Assembly (NCBI GenBank): GCA_026645575.1
Contig: JAPKMW010000047.1
Span: 1-64,000 of the forward strand
Length of the DNA: 64,000 nucleotides
From: Caldilineaceae bacterium
GTDB lineage: Bacteria > Chloroflexota > Anaerolineae > Caldilineales > Caldilineaceae
Direction: 5' to 3'
In this document: positions 50,609 through 58,342 of the stretch, piece after piece
Position numbering within the stretch: the first letter of the stretch is position 1
How the letters are laid out: each line of letters begins with the position of its first letter
Translations under genes and position numbers: made by a program
Notes under the pieces: model-generated
Seen by the model: the letters and a program-made list of their open reading frames with translations, nothing else
The model's database searches: none
Told to the model about the DNA's origin: nothing

Positions 50609-51997
50609 CTATACAATACCCAGTGCTTCCTGAATCGGGCGGAATTTCCACCCGGTCTCTTCCCACTCTTTTTGCGGCTCGGAATCGGCGACAATACCGG
50701 CGCCGGCGTAGAGCCAGGCCCGCTGGCGTTGCGCAATGGCGGAACGAATGGCGACGCCAAAGGCGCCATCCAGCTTGTAATCGATCCAGCCGACGGGTGC
50801 GGCATACCAACCACGAGTCACGCTTTCGGCGGCGCTGATAAAGGCCAGCGCCCGATCACGCGGGGAACCGCCCAACGCTGGCGTGGGATGGAGCGTCTCG
50901 ACCAACGGCAAGACGCCGTTTGCTTCCTGCAACGTGCCATGAATCGGTGTATGGAGATGATGAATATTGCTCAGGGTGTAAACACTAGGTCTATCAGGAA
51001 TTTCCAGCGCTTCAGCCAAAGGTTCCAACCGTTGTTGCACCGCCGCCACCACCAATGCATGTTCATAGCGATCCTTGGCGGAGTTGAGCAGAGCGTCGGC
51101 CAACCGTGCATCTTCGTCCGGCGTGGCGCCTCGTTTGGCGGAACCAGCCAGCCCCATCGTGGTGAAGTGCTTACCCTGGGTTTCAATCAACAATTCCGGC
51201 GTCGCCCCAAAAAAGGCATGGTGTGGCTGCGGCTCAAAAAGAAAGGTGTAACATTCAGCATAGCGACGTTGCAAATAGGCCAGCGCGCCGTCCAAATCGA
51301 CCATGTGTGGCAATTGCACTTCACAGACACGCGCCAACACAACTTTCTGGAGCGAGCCGGTTTGAAATTGATCTTTGGCCCGTTCGATCATCTGTGCCCA
51401 GGTCGCATAGGGCATGGGATAGGTGACGGTATGCTTGGCTTTGGCTGTACCCCTTGCCGCCGGTTCAACACTTTTGGCAAAAGCAAGCAGATCGCTATAA
51501 CAGTGCTGCAACGCTTCGCGCAATTGCGCCTCGTTGGCAACCGGATCTTCATCAGCCGCCAGCAGCGTGTTGATGGTGAGCCAGGTCTCCTGGTCATGCT
51601 GCACCAACTGATAGTGGGGCAGGATAAAATGGGCTGGATTGAAGCCAAACCAGGCATAATCAGGGACAAAATCTTCGCGAAAGGCAAAACCGCCAAAGAG
51701 CCGGGGCGCCGCCAATGGATCATCGGTGTGAAAGGTGACGGCGTTGGTAAAGAGTTCGCGCGCCTGCCGTTCAATGGCTTGAATCCGCGCCTCGCCCCAG
51801 GCCATCAGATCGGCGGCAATGCCCATGCCGGCAAAGGTGACGCCGGTGCGCCCGTCGCGCCAATAAAAACGGGGGCGACCAGCGGCATAGTGCAAAAAAG
51901 TCAGCGGCGCGATGCCCGGCGCCGGCTGACTGTAGCTCACCAGTCGCCCTTGATTTTCTACGCTATATTCAATGAGTGATCGTTGTAAAAGGGTCAT
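50609..51997 (-). CDS. menF: Isochorismate synthase
   Basis: 462 residues of the chorismate-binding (anthranilate synthase component I-like) fold: QKVVLARVCEV, FFGATPELLIET, GLAGSAKRGATPDEDARLAD, NIHHLHTPIHGTL, HPTPALGGSPRDRALAFI and YAGAGIVADSEPQKEWEETG. It converts chorismate to isochorismate, the first committed step of menaquinone synthesis (siderophore-type isochorismate synthases are similar). The tetR stop is 15 bases upstream, so tetR-menF are co-transcribed. Confidence 0.93.
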   Translation of the reverse strand: MTLLQRSLIEYSVENQGRLVSYSQPAPGIAPLTFLHYAAGRPRFYWRDGRTGVTFAGMGIAADLMAWGEARIQAIERQARELFTNAVTFHTDDPLAAPRLFGGFAFREDFVPDYAWFGFNPAHFILPHYQLVQHDQETWLTINTLLAADEDPVANEAQLREALQHCYSDLLAFAKSVEPAARGTAKAKHTVTYPMPYATWAQMIERAKDQFQTGSLQKVVLARVCEVQLPHMVDLDGALAYLQRRYAECYTFLFEPQPHHAFFGATPELLIETQGKHFTTMGLAGSAKRGATPDEDARLADALLNSAKDRYEHALVVAAVQQRLEPLAEALEIPDRPSVYTLSNIHHLHTPIHGTLQEANGVLPLVETLHPTPALGGSPRDRALAFISAAESVTRGWYAAPVGWIDYKLDGAFGVAIRSAIAQRQRAWLYAGAGIVADSEPQKEWEETGWKFRPIQEALGIV

Positions 51998-52012
51998 GCG
52001 CTACCCCTTGCC

Positions 52013-52639
52013 TCATTTTTCCACACGTTCGGGTTGGTAGCCGACGCTTTGCAACAACATTGGCACCAACGCTTGGACAATCCGTTCCGAGGCCGGTTCT
52101 CCTGTGTAAACCCAACGGATCACCAGACTGTAGATCGCCCCCATCCAGGCATGAGCCACCACCTCCGTGTCTAACGGTGCGATTTCGCCAACCTCCACCG
52201 CTTCGTCGAGATAGGTGGCGATCAGGTTGGCAAAGCGGTCGTTGACCGCCAGTCGCTTTTGCTCAAAAGCGTTACCTAGCCCCGACGCCTGCACCAACAA
52301 CACCTTGGCTTGGCGTCGGTAGCGGCCAAAGGTGGCAAGACAGGCTTCCAAGGCCGCCTGCACCTTCGCCATACCGCGGTCATGTTCGCTGATCGCCTCG
52401 GTAATCCGCCGTTCGAGCAAGTTGGCGAATTGGTCGATCAGCGCCAGGAAGAGTTGCTCTTTGTTGGGAAAATAGAAATAGATCGACCCTTTCGAGGTCT
52501 GCGACTCGGAAACAATCTCATCCATGCGCGCGTCGTGATAGCCTTTGCGCGCAAAGACATTGAGCGCCGCATCTAAAATGCGCCCAATGGTGCTTTCCCC
52601 TTGGGCTGACGGGGCAGGGCTTTCGGTAACCACTGGCAT
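52013..52639 (-). CDS. TetR/AcrR-family transcriptional regulator
   Basis: 208 residues. The N-terminal HTH (~17-62) reads GRILDAALNVFARKGYHDAR then MDEIVSESQTSKGSIYFYFP, the classical TetR recognition region. The C-terminal ligand domain is helical. It is the first gene of the tetR-menF-menD run, so it may regulate itself and menaquinone synthesis; a palindromic operator candidate lies 37 bases upstream. Similar regulators near fatty-acid genes (FadR/PfmR-like) sense acyl-CoAs, but the ligand here is unknown. Confidence 0.9.
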   Translation of the reverse strand: MPVVTESPAPSAQGESTIGRILDAALNVFARKGYHDARMDEIVSESQTSKGSIYFYFPNKEQLFLALIDQFANLLERRITEAISEHDRGMAKVQAALEACLATFGRYRRQAKVLLVQASGLGNAFEQKRLAVNDRFANLIATYLDEAVEVGEIAPLDTEVVAHAWMGAIYSLVIRWVYTGEPASERIVQALVPMLLQSVGYQPERVEK

Positions 52640-52675
52640 GATCTCTACTCATTTCTGTCGTCGCAACGTTACTAG

Positions 52676-52691
52676 ACCGACTGGTCAGTCG
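52676..52691 (-). promoter_or_regulatory. Candidate TetR operator
   Basis: GACCGACTGGTCAGTC is an imperfect palindrome (12 of 16 positions symmetric) of the GACYGACYGGTC type bound by many TetR-family regulators. It lies directly upstream of the tetR-menF-menD genes. Confidence 0.6.
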
Positions 52692-52711
52692 AATTGGTTC
52701 GTAAAAAAAAG

Positions 52712-52803
52712 TAACTGCTCAGGTGCGCAGTACTGGTCAACTGATAGTAGGAAGAACAAACTACGCTTGACCAGTGCCACGCACCTGAGGCTGAGTAGTT
52801 ACA
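52712..52803. repeat. Interrupted hairpin with GTAACT/AGTTAC ends
   Basis: GTAACT 52712-52717 / AGTTAC 52798-52803, CTCAGGTGCG 52719-52728 / CGCACCTGAG 52781-52790, and ACTGGTCAA 52733-52741 / TTGACCAGT 52768-52776. End motif is shared with the hairpins at 17430 and 28615. Confidence 0.85.
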
Positions 52804-52888
52804 AAAAAATCACAACCTGTCTATAGCATACCACAAGGGTGCCTTTTTTCTGTAGTTCTATTTCCCTTGGTGAGTGGAATAGGTAAGG

Positions 52889-52939
52889 GTGAGAGATTGA
52901 GAGATTTAGTGGGATAATCTCTCAATCCCTCAATCTCAC
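52889..52939. repeat. GAGAGATT-type hairpin upstream of the tetR region
   Basis: GATTGAGAGATT (52895-52906) pairs with AATCTCTCAATC (52916-52927), with outer GTGAGA/TCTCAC. It is the same sequence class as 32005-32068 and 32557-32623 and ends just before the TSP3 gene stop region. Confidence 0.8.
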
Positions 52940-52983
52940 TTCTACTTTACACCAAGTTCATCCCTTATTGTCTTGACCGTGTC

Positions 52984-54486
52984 CTAATCATCATTGGGGT
53001 CGCAGGCATCGCCCAAGCCATCGCCGTCATGATCGTCTTGGGTGGGGTTGACATGGAGGACACAGTTGTCCACATGATCTTCAGCGCCGTCGTTGTCATC
53101 ATCGGCGTCACAGGCGTTGCCCCAGCCGTCATGATCGAGATCAGCCTGATCGGGGTTGGGCTTGACGGGACAGTTGTCGTTGCCGTCGGGAATGCCGTCA
53201 TTGTCATCGTCAGCGTCGCATTTGTTGCCCAGGCCATCGCCGTCGCTGTCGTCTTGATCGGTGTTGTAGACTACAGGGCAGTTATCCTGACCGTCCTCCA
53301 CGCCGTCTTCGTCATCGTCAGCGTCACAGGCATTGCCCCACGGGTCGCTGTCGGTATTTTCCTGGCCGGGGTTGCCGTTAAGTGGGCAGTTGTCATTGCC
53401 ATCGTCGATGCCGTCGTTGTCGTCATCAGCGTCGCATTTGTTGCCCAGGCCGTCAAAGTCATGATCTTCCTGGCCGGGGTTGGAGACGAGAACACAGTTA
53501 TCGACATTGTCTTCGACCGTGTCCTGATCATCGTCGGGGTCGCAGGCATTGCCCAAACCGTCGCCGTCATGATCATCCTGGTTAGGGTTGTGGTGGAGGA
53601 CGCAGTTATCCACATGATCTTCAGTGCCATCATTGTCGTCATCAGCGTCGCAAGCATTGCCCCAGCCGTCGTTATCGCGATCGGCCTGATCGGGGTTGGG
53701 CTTGACCAGACAGTTGTCATTGCCATCGGGAATGCCGTCGTTGTCGTCATCGGGATCGCACTTGTTGCCAATCCCGTCGCCATCACTGTCATCCTGGTCA
53801 AGGTTATAGACCAACGGGCAGTTATCCTGGCCATCCTCAATGCCGTCTTCATCGTCATCGGCGTCACAGGCATTGCCCCACGCATCGCCATCGTTGTTCG
53901 CCTGGTTGGGGTTGCCATTGAGAGGGCAGTTGTCTTGCCCATCTTCGACGCCATCCTGATCATCGTCTGGGTCGCAAGCATTGCCCAGCCCATCGCCATC
54001 ATGATCTTCCTGGCCGGGGTTGGAAACGAGAACACAGTTATCGACATTGTCCTCGACGGTGTCCTGGTCATCGTCCGGGTCGCAGGCATTGCCCAAGCCG
54101 TCGCCATCCTTGTCATCCTGGCCAGGGTTATAGTGGAGAACGCAGTTATCGACATTATCCTCGATGCCATCCTCGTCATCATCGGCGTCACAGGCGTTGC
54201 CAAAGCCGTCGCCATCGTGATCTTCTTGATCATAATTTGACACAAGCGGACAATTATCAGCGGTGTTGGGATGGCCGTCCCCATCAGCGTCGGCAGAAGC
54301 GATGGGTTGTAAAGCGCTGTTGTGCGCCACGGGAATACCACCCGTATGGGCCAGTAGCGTAAGCGGGTTCAGTATGAAGCATAGACTAACCAGAAAAATT
54401 GTACAAACGGCCGACCGAACCAGGCTGGGTGACGACATTTTGCCGATGAGCCAACCAGACTCTCCAAGATAGTGGTGTGTGTGCAT
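52984..54486 (-). CDS. Secreted thrombospondin type 3 repeat protein (calcium-binding)
   Basis: 500 residues. A basic/hydrophobic signal segment (~18-46) is followed by twelve 36-residue TSP3 repeats with the pattern DNCPLxxNPxQxDxDGDGxGNACDxDDDxDG, rich in Asp and with paired Cys, from residue 73 to the end. Such arrays bind many Ca2+ ions and act as rigid extracellular stalks. No anchor or enzymatic domain follows: the frame ends at a TAG exactly where other repeats have the Gln codon of DDDQDT. Thirteen further sense codons (DTVKTIRDELGVK) and a second TAG follow at 52942. GAAGG lies eight bases before the ATG. It is unusually acidic and extracellular. Confidence 0.85.
   Translation of the reverse strand: MHTHHYLGESGWLIGKMSSPSLVRSAVCTIFLVSLCFILNPLTLLAHTGGIPVAHNSALQPIASADADGDGHPNTADNCPLVSNYDQEDHDGDGFGNACDADDDEDGIEDNVDNCVLHYNPGQDDKDGDGLGNACDPDDDQDTVEDNVDNCVLVSNPGQEDHDGDGLGNACDPDDDQDGVEDGQDNCPLNGNPNQANNDGDAWGNACDADDDEDGIEDGQDNCPLVYNLDQDDSDGDGIGNKCDPDDDNDGIPDGNDNCLVKPNPDQADRDNDGWGNACDADDDNDGTEDHVDNCVLHHNPNQDDHDGDGLGNACDPDDDQDTVEDNVDNCVLVSNPGQEDHDFDGLGNKCDADDDNDGIDDGNDNCPLNGNPGQENTDSDPWGNACDADDDEDGVEDGQDNCPVVYNTDQDDSDGDGLGNKCDADDDNDGIPDGNDNCPVKPNPDQADLDHDGWGNACDADDDNDGAEDHVDNCVLHVNPTQDDHDGDGLGDACDPNDD
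53080..54159. repeat. Duplicated 540-bp block of five TSP3 units
   Basis: Comparing unit order, repeats 2-6 (about 54159-53620) match repeats 7-11 (about 53619-53080) one to one, for example [40 protein letters not shown] and VKPNPDQAD. Unit 12 matches unit 7. The 108-bp repeats therefore grew by duplication of a five-unit block as well as singly. Confidence 0.85.
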
Positions 54487-54846
54487 TTAGTTTTCCTTCT
54501 GTTGAAACGTAAAGACGTAAGGCGTTGCTCTGTGATGACGCCCCGTGTGGTGACTGACAGAGCAGCCAGTGAACAAAAGATTCAAATGTTGGCAGTGTGA
54601 ACAGCAAAGAAAGCGTAAAGTGTTGCTTGCAAGAAATACGATTTAGAATAAAATAAGTACACTGTAATACAGTGGTATGGTTTCTCTAACGAAGCAGTAA
54701 ATTAAAGACTAATATTTTAGAGACTGATTAACGGATGAGTGTGTAAAGATTAAGCATTGATTACTGTTATTTACTATAATGTCATGTTTAGGAAGAAAAT
54801 GCAAATTGCATTTACCAAAAAATATAACACTGTTCGGTTTGTTAGG
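54487..54846. other. AT-rich upstream region of the TSP3 gene
   Basis: About 360 bases, clearly more AT-rich than the surrounding genes (especially ~54620-54830), as expected for a promoter region of the minus-strand TSP3 gene. I cannot pick one convincing -35/-10 pair and see no gene. Confidence 0.5.
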
Positions 54847-54850
54847 GGAA

Positions 54851-55016
54851 ACAGACGCAGATTTAGGGAGGCGCAGACAGGTGGTTTATTGGGGTGGAAA
54901 CAGACGCAGATTTAGGGGGGCGCAGACAGGTGGTTTATTGAGGTGGAAACAGACGCAGATTTAGGGCGGGTAGATAGGTGGTTTATTGGGGTGGGACAGA
55001 CGCGGATTTAGGGGCG
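54851..55016. repeat. ~49-bp tandem repeats
   Basis: Copies of ACAGACGCAGATTTAGGG...GGTGGTTTATTG start at 54851, 54900, 54949 and (degenerate) 54996; periods 49, 49 and 47. The last copy runs into the inverted repeat at 54993-55077. Confidence 0.85.
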
Positions 55017-55077
55017 CGTGGATAGACGACTTATTCCCGCAATTTAATCCGCATCCCCCTAAATCCGCGTCTGTCCC
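54993..55077. repeat. 22-bp perfect inverted repeat at the end of the propeller-like gene
   Basis: 54993-55014 is complementary to 55056-55077, touching the stop codon of the next gene. It contains GACGCGGATTTAGGGG; the complementary word AAATCCGCGTCTGT also occurs near 11790. Confidence 0.88.
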
Positions 55078-56175
55078 CTACTGTTGTACGATCTGCCAGC
55101 TTTGCGTTTCCGGATCCAGCCGATAATTGTAGAGAACTTCCGGTCGGTCGCTGGTGACGATGAGGTTGAAATCAAAGGGGCGACTGCGCACCTGGAGCGT
55201 GCCATCGGTGGTGAAGATCAGGCGGCGCGCTTTCAAGGTTGCGTCAGGGAGGGTAATCTCCAGTTTGACATCATCCAGCAGATCGCCGGCTTCATCGATG
55301 CCGATGGAATAGATTTCCGGGGCGCGGGCCAGGCCATAGTAGAGCCGTTTGCCGGTTGGGCCAATATAAAGACCCAAGCCAAAGGCGTCAACGCCTTCAT
55401 AACGGAAGCGCACTTCCTTTGTCGCTAAATCTAGACGGACAATCTGCCCCAGCGTCTGGTCACGCGTTGAACCAGCGACGGAAGAGGCATAGAGGCTTTC
55501 AGTGTCGCAATCGTAGGCCAGCCCCATGACGCCAAAAGGGTTGCCCTCGGTGGGAGGGGCGGCGGCAGTGAGGGTGTAGAAACGGGTCATCTCAGCGGTT
55601 GTGCTGTCGATATGATAAATAATATTTTGCAGCTCCGGCGGATTTTCGATCAAGCTCACATAAGGCGCCGGAAAGGCATAGACATTACCGCCCCGATCCA
55701 ACACGACATGGCCCAAATAACCGGCGTCATCCCAGGAAGGATGTTGATAGCTGCGCACTGGTTGTCCATTGGCGTCGATCTCCACCATGCTGGCGCCCAT
55801 CACGCCTCGTTCCAGTGTGCTGAGAACCGAGCGGGTGCTAAAGCCTTCGGTATCGCGGAATTTGGGCGACCGTTTGCAGTAATCGACAACACCGGGGGGG
55901 GCATCAGCCGGGCGCGCCGGGCGTGGCGTTGCCGTGGGCGCAACCGTGGGCGTGATGATCGCAGCCAGGGTTGTCGGCGCGCTGCCGTTGCCCATATTGC
56001 GCATCAGATACAGCGCGCCGCCCATTAACAGGACAGCCGCAAGTAGGCCACCGATAGTCCACAGCCAACCACCAGCGCTCTTGGCTGGTGCGACTGGTAA
56101 CGCAGGGGGTGCAGTGGGTTTGGCGGGCGTGTTCTTCGCCAGCGTTCCGGCTTTTTGCGCTTGCTGTTTTGCCAT
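55078..56175 (-). CDS. Membrane-anchored propeller-like hypothetical protein
   Basis: 365 residues. A Lys/Ala/Pro-rich cytoplasmic start is followed by one membrane helix (~38-58, WTIGGLLAAVLLMGGALYL), a Thr/Pro linker and a large external domain. That domain has repeated strand patterns (GHVVLDRGGNVYAFPAP, GVMGLAYDCDTESLYASSVA, GIGLYIGPTGKRLYYGLA-like) suggesting a beta-propeller. Not assigned to a family. ATG 56175 (MAKQQAQK) is chosen, 17 bases after the upstream gene; a frame open to 56286 runs into that gene. Probably a partner of the amine-oxidase-like protein. Confidence 0.65.
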   Translation of the reverse strand: MAKQQAQKAGTLAKNTPAKPTAPPALPVAPAKSAGGWLWTIGGLLAAVLLMGGALYLMRNMGNGSAPTTLAAIITPTVAPTATPRPARPADAPPGVVDYCKRSPKFRDTEGFSTRSVLSTLERGVMGASMVEIDANGQPVRSYQHPSWDDAGYLGHVVLDRGGNVYAFPAPYVSLIENPPELQNIIYHIDSTTAEMTRFYTLTAAAPPTEGNPFGVMGLAYDCDTESLYASSVAGSTRDQTLGQIVRLDLATKEVRFRYEGVDAFGLGLYIGPTGKRLYYGLARAPEIYSIGIDEAGDLLDDVKLEITLPDATLKARRLIFTTDGTLQVRSRPFDFNLIVTSDRPEVLYNYRLDPETQSWQIVQQ

Positions 56176-56192
56176 AATCGTTCGCTTATCCT

Positions 56193-58013
56193 CTATTCGG
56201 CCACCGGGACAAAGAGCGGGCCGGCGGAGCATGGGTAGGTTTTGGGGACGTAAACGCCATTCTCCACCACGCTCTCTACCCAGCAATATTGTTCGCCCGG
56301 TTGATCGCTGTTCTTCATCTGCGCCACATACCAGAGAACAATCTGAGTGTCGGTAGTCGCTTCCGGCGGGGTATCAATAAACTTTTCCGGCCCCTGCTCG
56401 TGATGCGTCTCGCAACAGGAGCCGATGGTAATCAGATCAACATCCCCTTCGTTGCGATCGGGATGGCGGCGAGTGAGGTAGGTGTAGGGGTTATCGCCCC
56501 GGCCACCGTCGCCAAATTGGCCGCGTCCCGGCGTCACGTAGAAGCCCTGGCCATCCGCCGCCGTCACGCGGAAACCATAGCCTTCGGGCGTCACCAGGTT
56601 GCTTGGCCCTTGCCATTGCTCGGTTGTCCACGGCTGCCAATCCGTGCCGGTCCAGTTGGCCAGGGTCATATTGCCGCTAAAGGCTATACGCAGCACCGGT
56701 CGATACCAACCATCGTTGCCGCAGCCGCGCCCCAGATTGATCATCACCGGGCGGAAGCGGCCATCGTTGTAAAATTCATAGCGGTTTTGATAGTAGTAGT
56801 TACAGGGCAAGGGCCACAATTCGCTGCGGAACTCCTGTACCAGGGCAAAGCCGACGACCGTCCCATTTTCGGTAATCTCTTCCACCGTCGGTCCATTGAA
56901 AGCAACCACCGCCGCTTGACTAAAGGTGGGGCAACCGATAGCGTCGCTATAGCCAAAGCCCTCACGGGTGGAATAGCTTACATGCCAATCCACCACGGCG
57001 ACGCTATCAAAGCGAGGTTGTTCGGCAAAGCGCACGTTGGTAATGCGCAGTCCGTCGGAGCTGGTGATGAAATAGTCAAATTGCCAGCCGTCGCGGCTCA
57101 GGGTGTTGATCTTGTCACAATATTGTTGACTCACCACCGCATCTTGCAACTGCTTCTCGGAGACGACGGTGTTCTCAATGGCGCCAACGGTCGTCCAGCG
57201 CGCTCCGACCAGCGCGCCTGCGGTCAAATCAACAATGGCAAAGAGCGCCCGTTCGCCGCTGACAAAGGTGGGCGCAACACAGAGATGACGGGAGCGCTCA
57301 CAGCGCGTCTGACTGAGCGCCGTCTTCGTATTTGCCATCACTGCTGCCTCGGCTGCCGGTTTGCCCTCTAGCGCTTCGGCCACTTCCGGTGCGTTGACAG
57401 CAATCGCCACGGCCAGGTTGGTCAAGGCCGGCGGAATGTCAGGCTGCATGTCGGTGCTGTGGAGTACCTCCAAAACCTGACGATTCTGCACATCGACAAA
57501 GGCGATGGTCGCGGCGTTGTAGGCAAAATTAAAGAGTTCAACCCGGTAGCAACGCACCTGTTGGCAGGTGGCTGTGGCCTGGGTAAGATCGTCGGGGCGC
57601 ACCGGGTAGACGCCAAAGATTTCATTGCGCAACGGCGCAGCGCTATCGGTCGCCCGCAGATCACGTTGGACGCGCGTATCTAGCAGCGCCACCTCTTGCG
57701 CCAACAATTGTTCCTCATCCATGCCTTCGGTCAAGCGTAGCACCGGGATCGGCAGTTGCGCCGCCGCAGCTTGCCGTTCCTGATATTGTTGCCATTCCGG
57801 CAGGGTTGAAACGGGCAGGCGTTGGGCCAGCAACCCCGGCTCCGGCGTGGGCGCCGCCACTGTGGGGGCGCGCAGGGTGCGTACAGCCGCCGTTGCCGTT
57901 GGCGCAGGTGCGGTCGTGGGGGTCGGTGCAGGGGTAGGGGTCTCGTCGCTACAGGCAGCGAGGAAAAGCAGCAGGCCAAGTAAACAAAGGCCCGTTCGGA
58001 CAAAAGAGCGCAT
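56193..58013 (-). CDS. Copper amine oxidase-like lipoprotein
   Basis: 606 residues. The signal peptide with lipobox FLAACSDE (~18-22) is followed by a Thr/Pro/Ala linker. The C-terminal ~350 residues follow the copper amine oxidase catalytic fold: GFGYSDAIGCPTFSQAAVVA-like region, then CNYYYQNRYEFYNDGRFRP, equivalent to the N-Y-(D/E)-Y topaquinone motif, and IVLWYVAQMKNSDQPGE near the end. The His-x-His copper ligands expected after the cofactor Tyr are not apparent (DGWYRPVLRIAF instead). It may therefore lack copper or be inactive. ATG 58013 has AGGA six bases upstream; the frame is open to 58115. Confidence 0.62.
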   Translation of the reverse strand: MRSFVRTGLCLLGLLLFLAACSDETPTPAPTPTTAPAPTATAAVRTLRAPTVAAPTPEPGLLAQRLPVSTLPEWQQYQERQAAAAQLPIPVLRLTEGMDEEQLLAQEVALLDTRVQRDLRATDSAAPLRNEIFGVYPVRPDDLTQATATCQQVRCYRVELFNFAYNAATIAFVDVQNRQVLEVLHSTDMQPDIPPALTNLAVAIAVNAPEVAEALEGKPAAEAAVMANTKTALSQTRCERSRHLCVAPTFVSGERALFAIVDLTAGALVGARWTTVGAIENTVVSEKQLQDAVVSQQYCDKINTLSRDGWQFDYFITSSDGLRITNVRFAEQPRFDSVAVVDWHVSYSTREGFGYSDAIGCPTFSQAAVVAFNGPTVEEITENGTVVGFALVQEFRSELWPLPCNYYYQNRYEFYNDGRFRPVMINLGRGCGNDGWYRPVLRIAFSGNMTLANWTGTDWQPWTTEQWQGPSNLVTPEGYGFRVTAADGQGFYVTPGRGQFGDGGRGDNPYTYLTRRHPDRNEGDVDLITIGSCCETHHEQGPEKFIDTPPEATTDTQIVLWYVAQMKNSDQPGEQYCWVESVVENGVYVPKTYPCSAGPLFVPVAE

Positions 58014-58225
58014 AGTCATTCCTGTAATCACAATCAGTAGTCCGCAGTCGCGTAGTCGGGTAGTCCAAAGTTCAGAGCCGGTCGATTGCCATCTTGGTGA
58101 TCTACTGACAATCAAAGCGCAAGGTCACGCGTGTATTGCATGCGGCCTATTCTAAACGCAACAGCGCAGTGCAACAATAAAACGACCTTACGTAAATGTC
58201 AAATACACCATACGTTGTGGAAAAC

Positions 58226-58258
58226 AAAAGACCGAAGTCAAGGCGACTTCGGTCTTTT
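58226..58258 (-). terminator. Intrinsic terminator after the first subtilase gene
   Basis: On the minus strand AAAAGACCGAAGTC (58258-58245), loop GCCTT, GACTTCGGTCTTTT (58239-58226), then GTTTTCC. 14-bp stem with T run on its arm; 85 bases after the stop. Confidence 0.88.
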
Positions 58259-58342
58259 GCAGATCCTTTCATTTATCAACGTTTACGCAGCTTGACATCA
58301 ACCGATTTTATCGGCGCAATTTTTCAGAAAAATCCTTTGCAC

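Noticed and set aside
53029..54240. 403-codon plus-strand frame opposite the TSP3 repeats
   Set aside because: It is the complement of Asp/Gly-rich repeats, which automatically yields an open Val/Ile/Ala-rich frame; the minus-strand TSP3 protein explains the region.
56289..57371. 360-codon plus-strand frame opposite the amine-oxidase-like gene
   Set aside because: Antisense shadow; the minus strand has a signal peptide, lipobox and recognisable domain.
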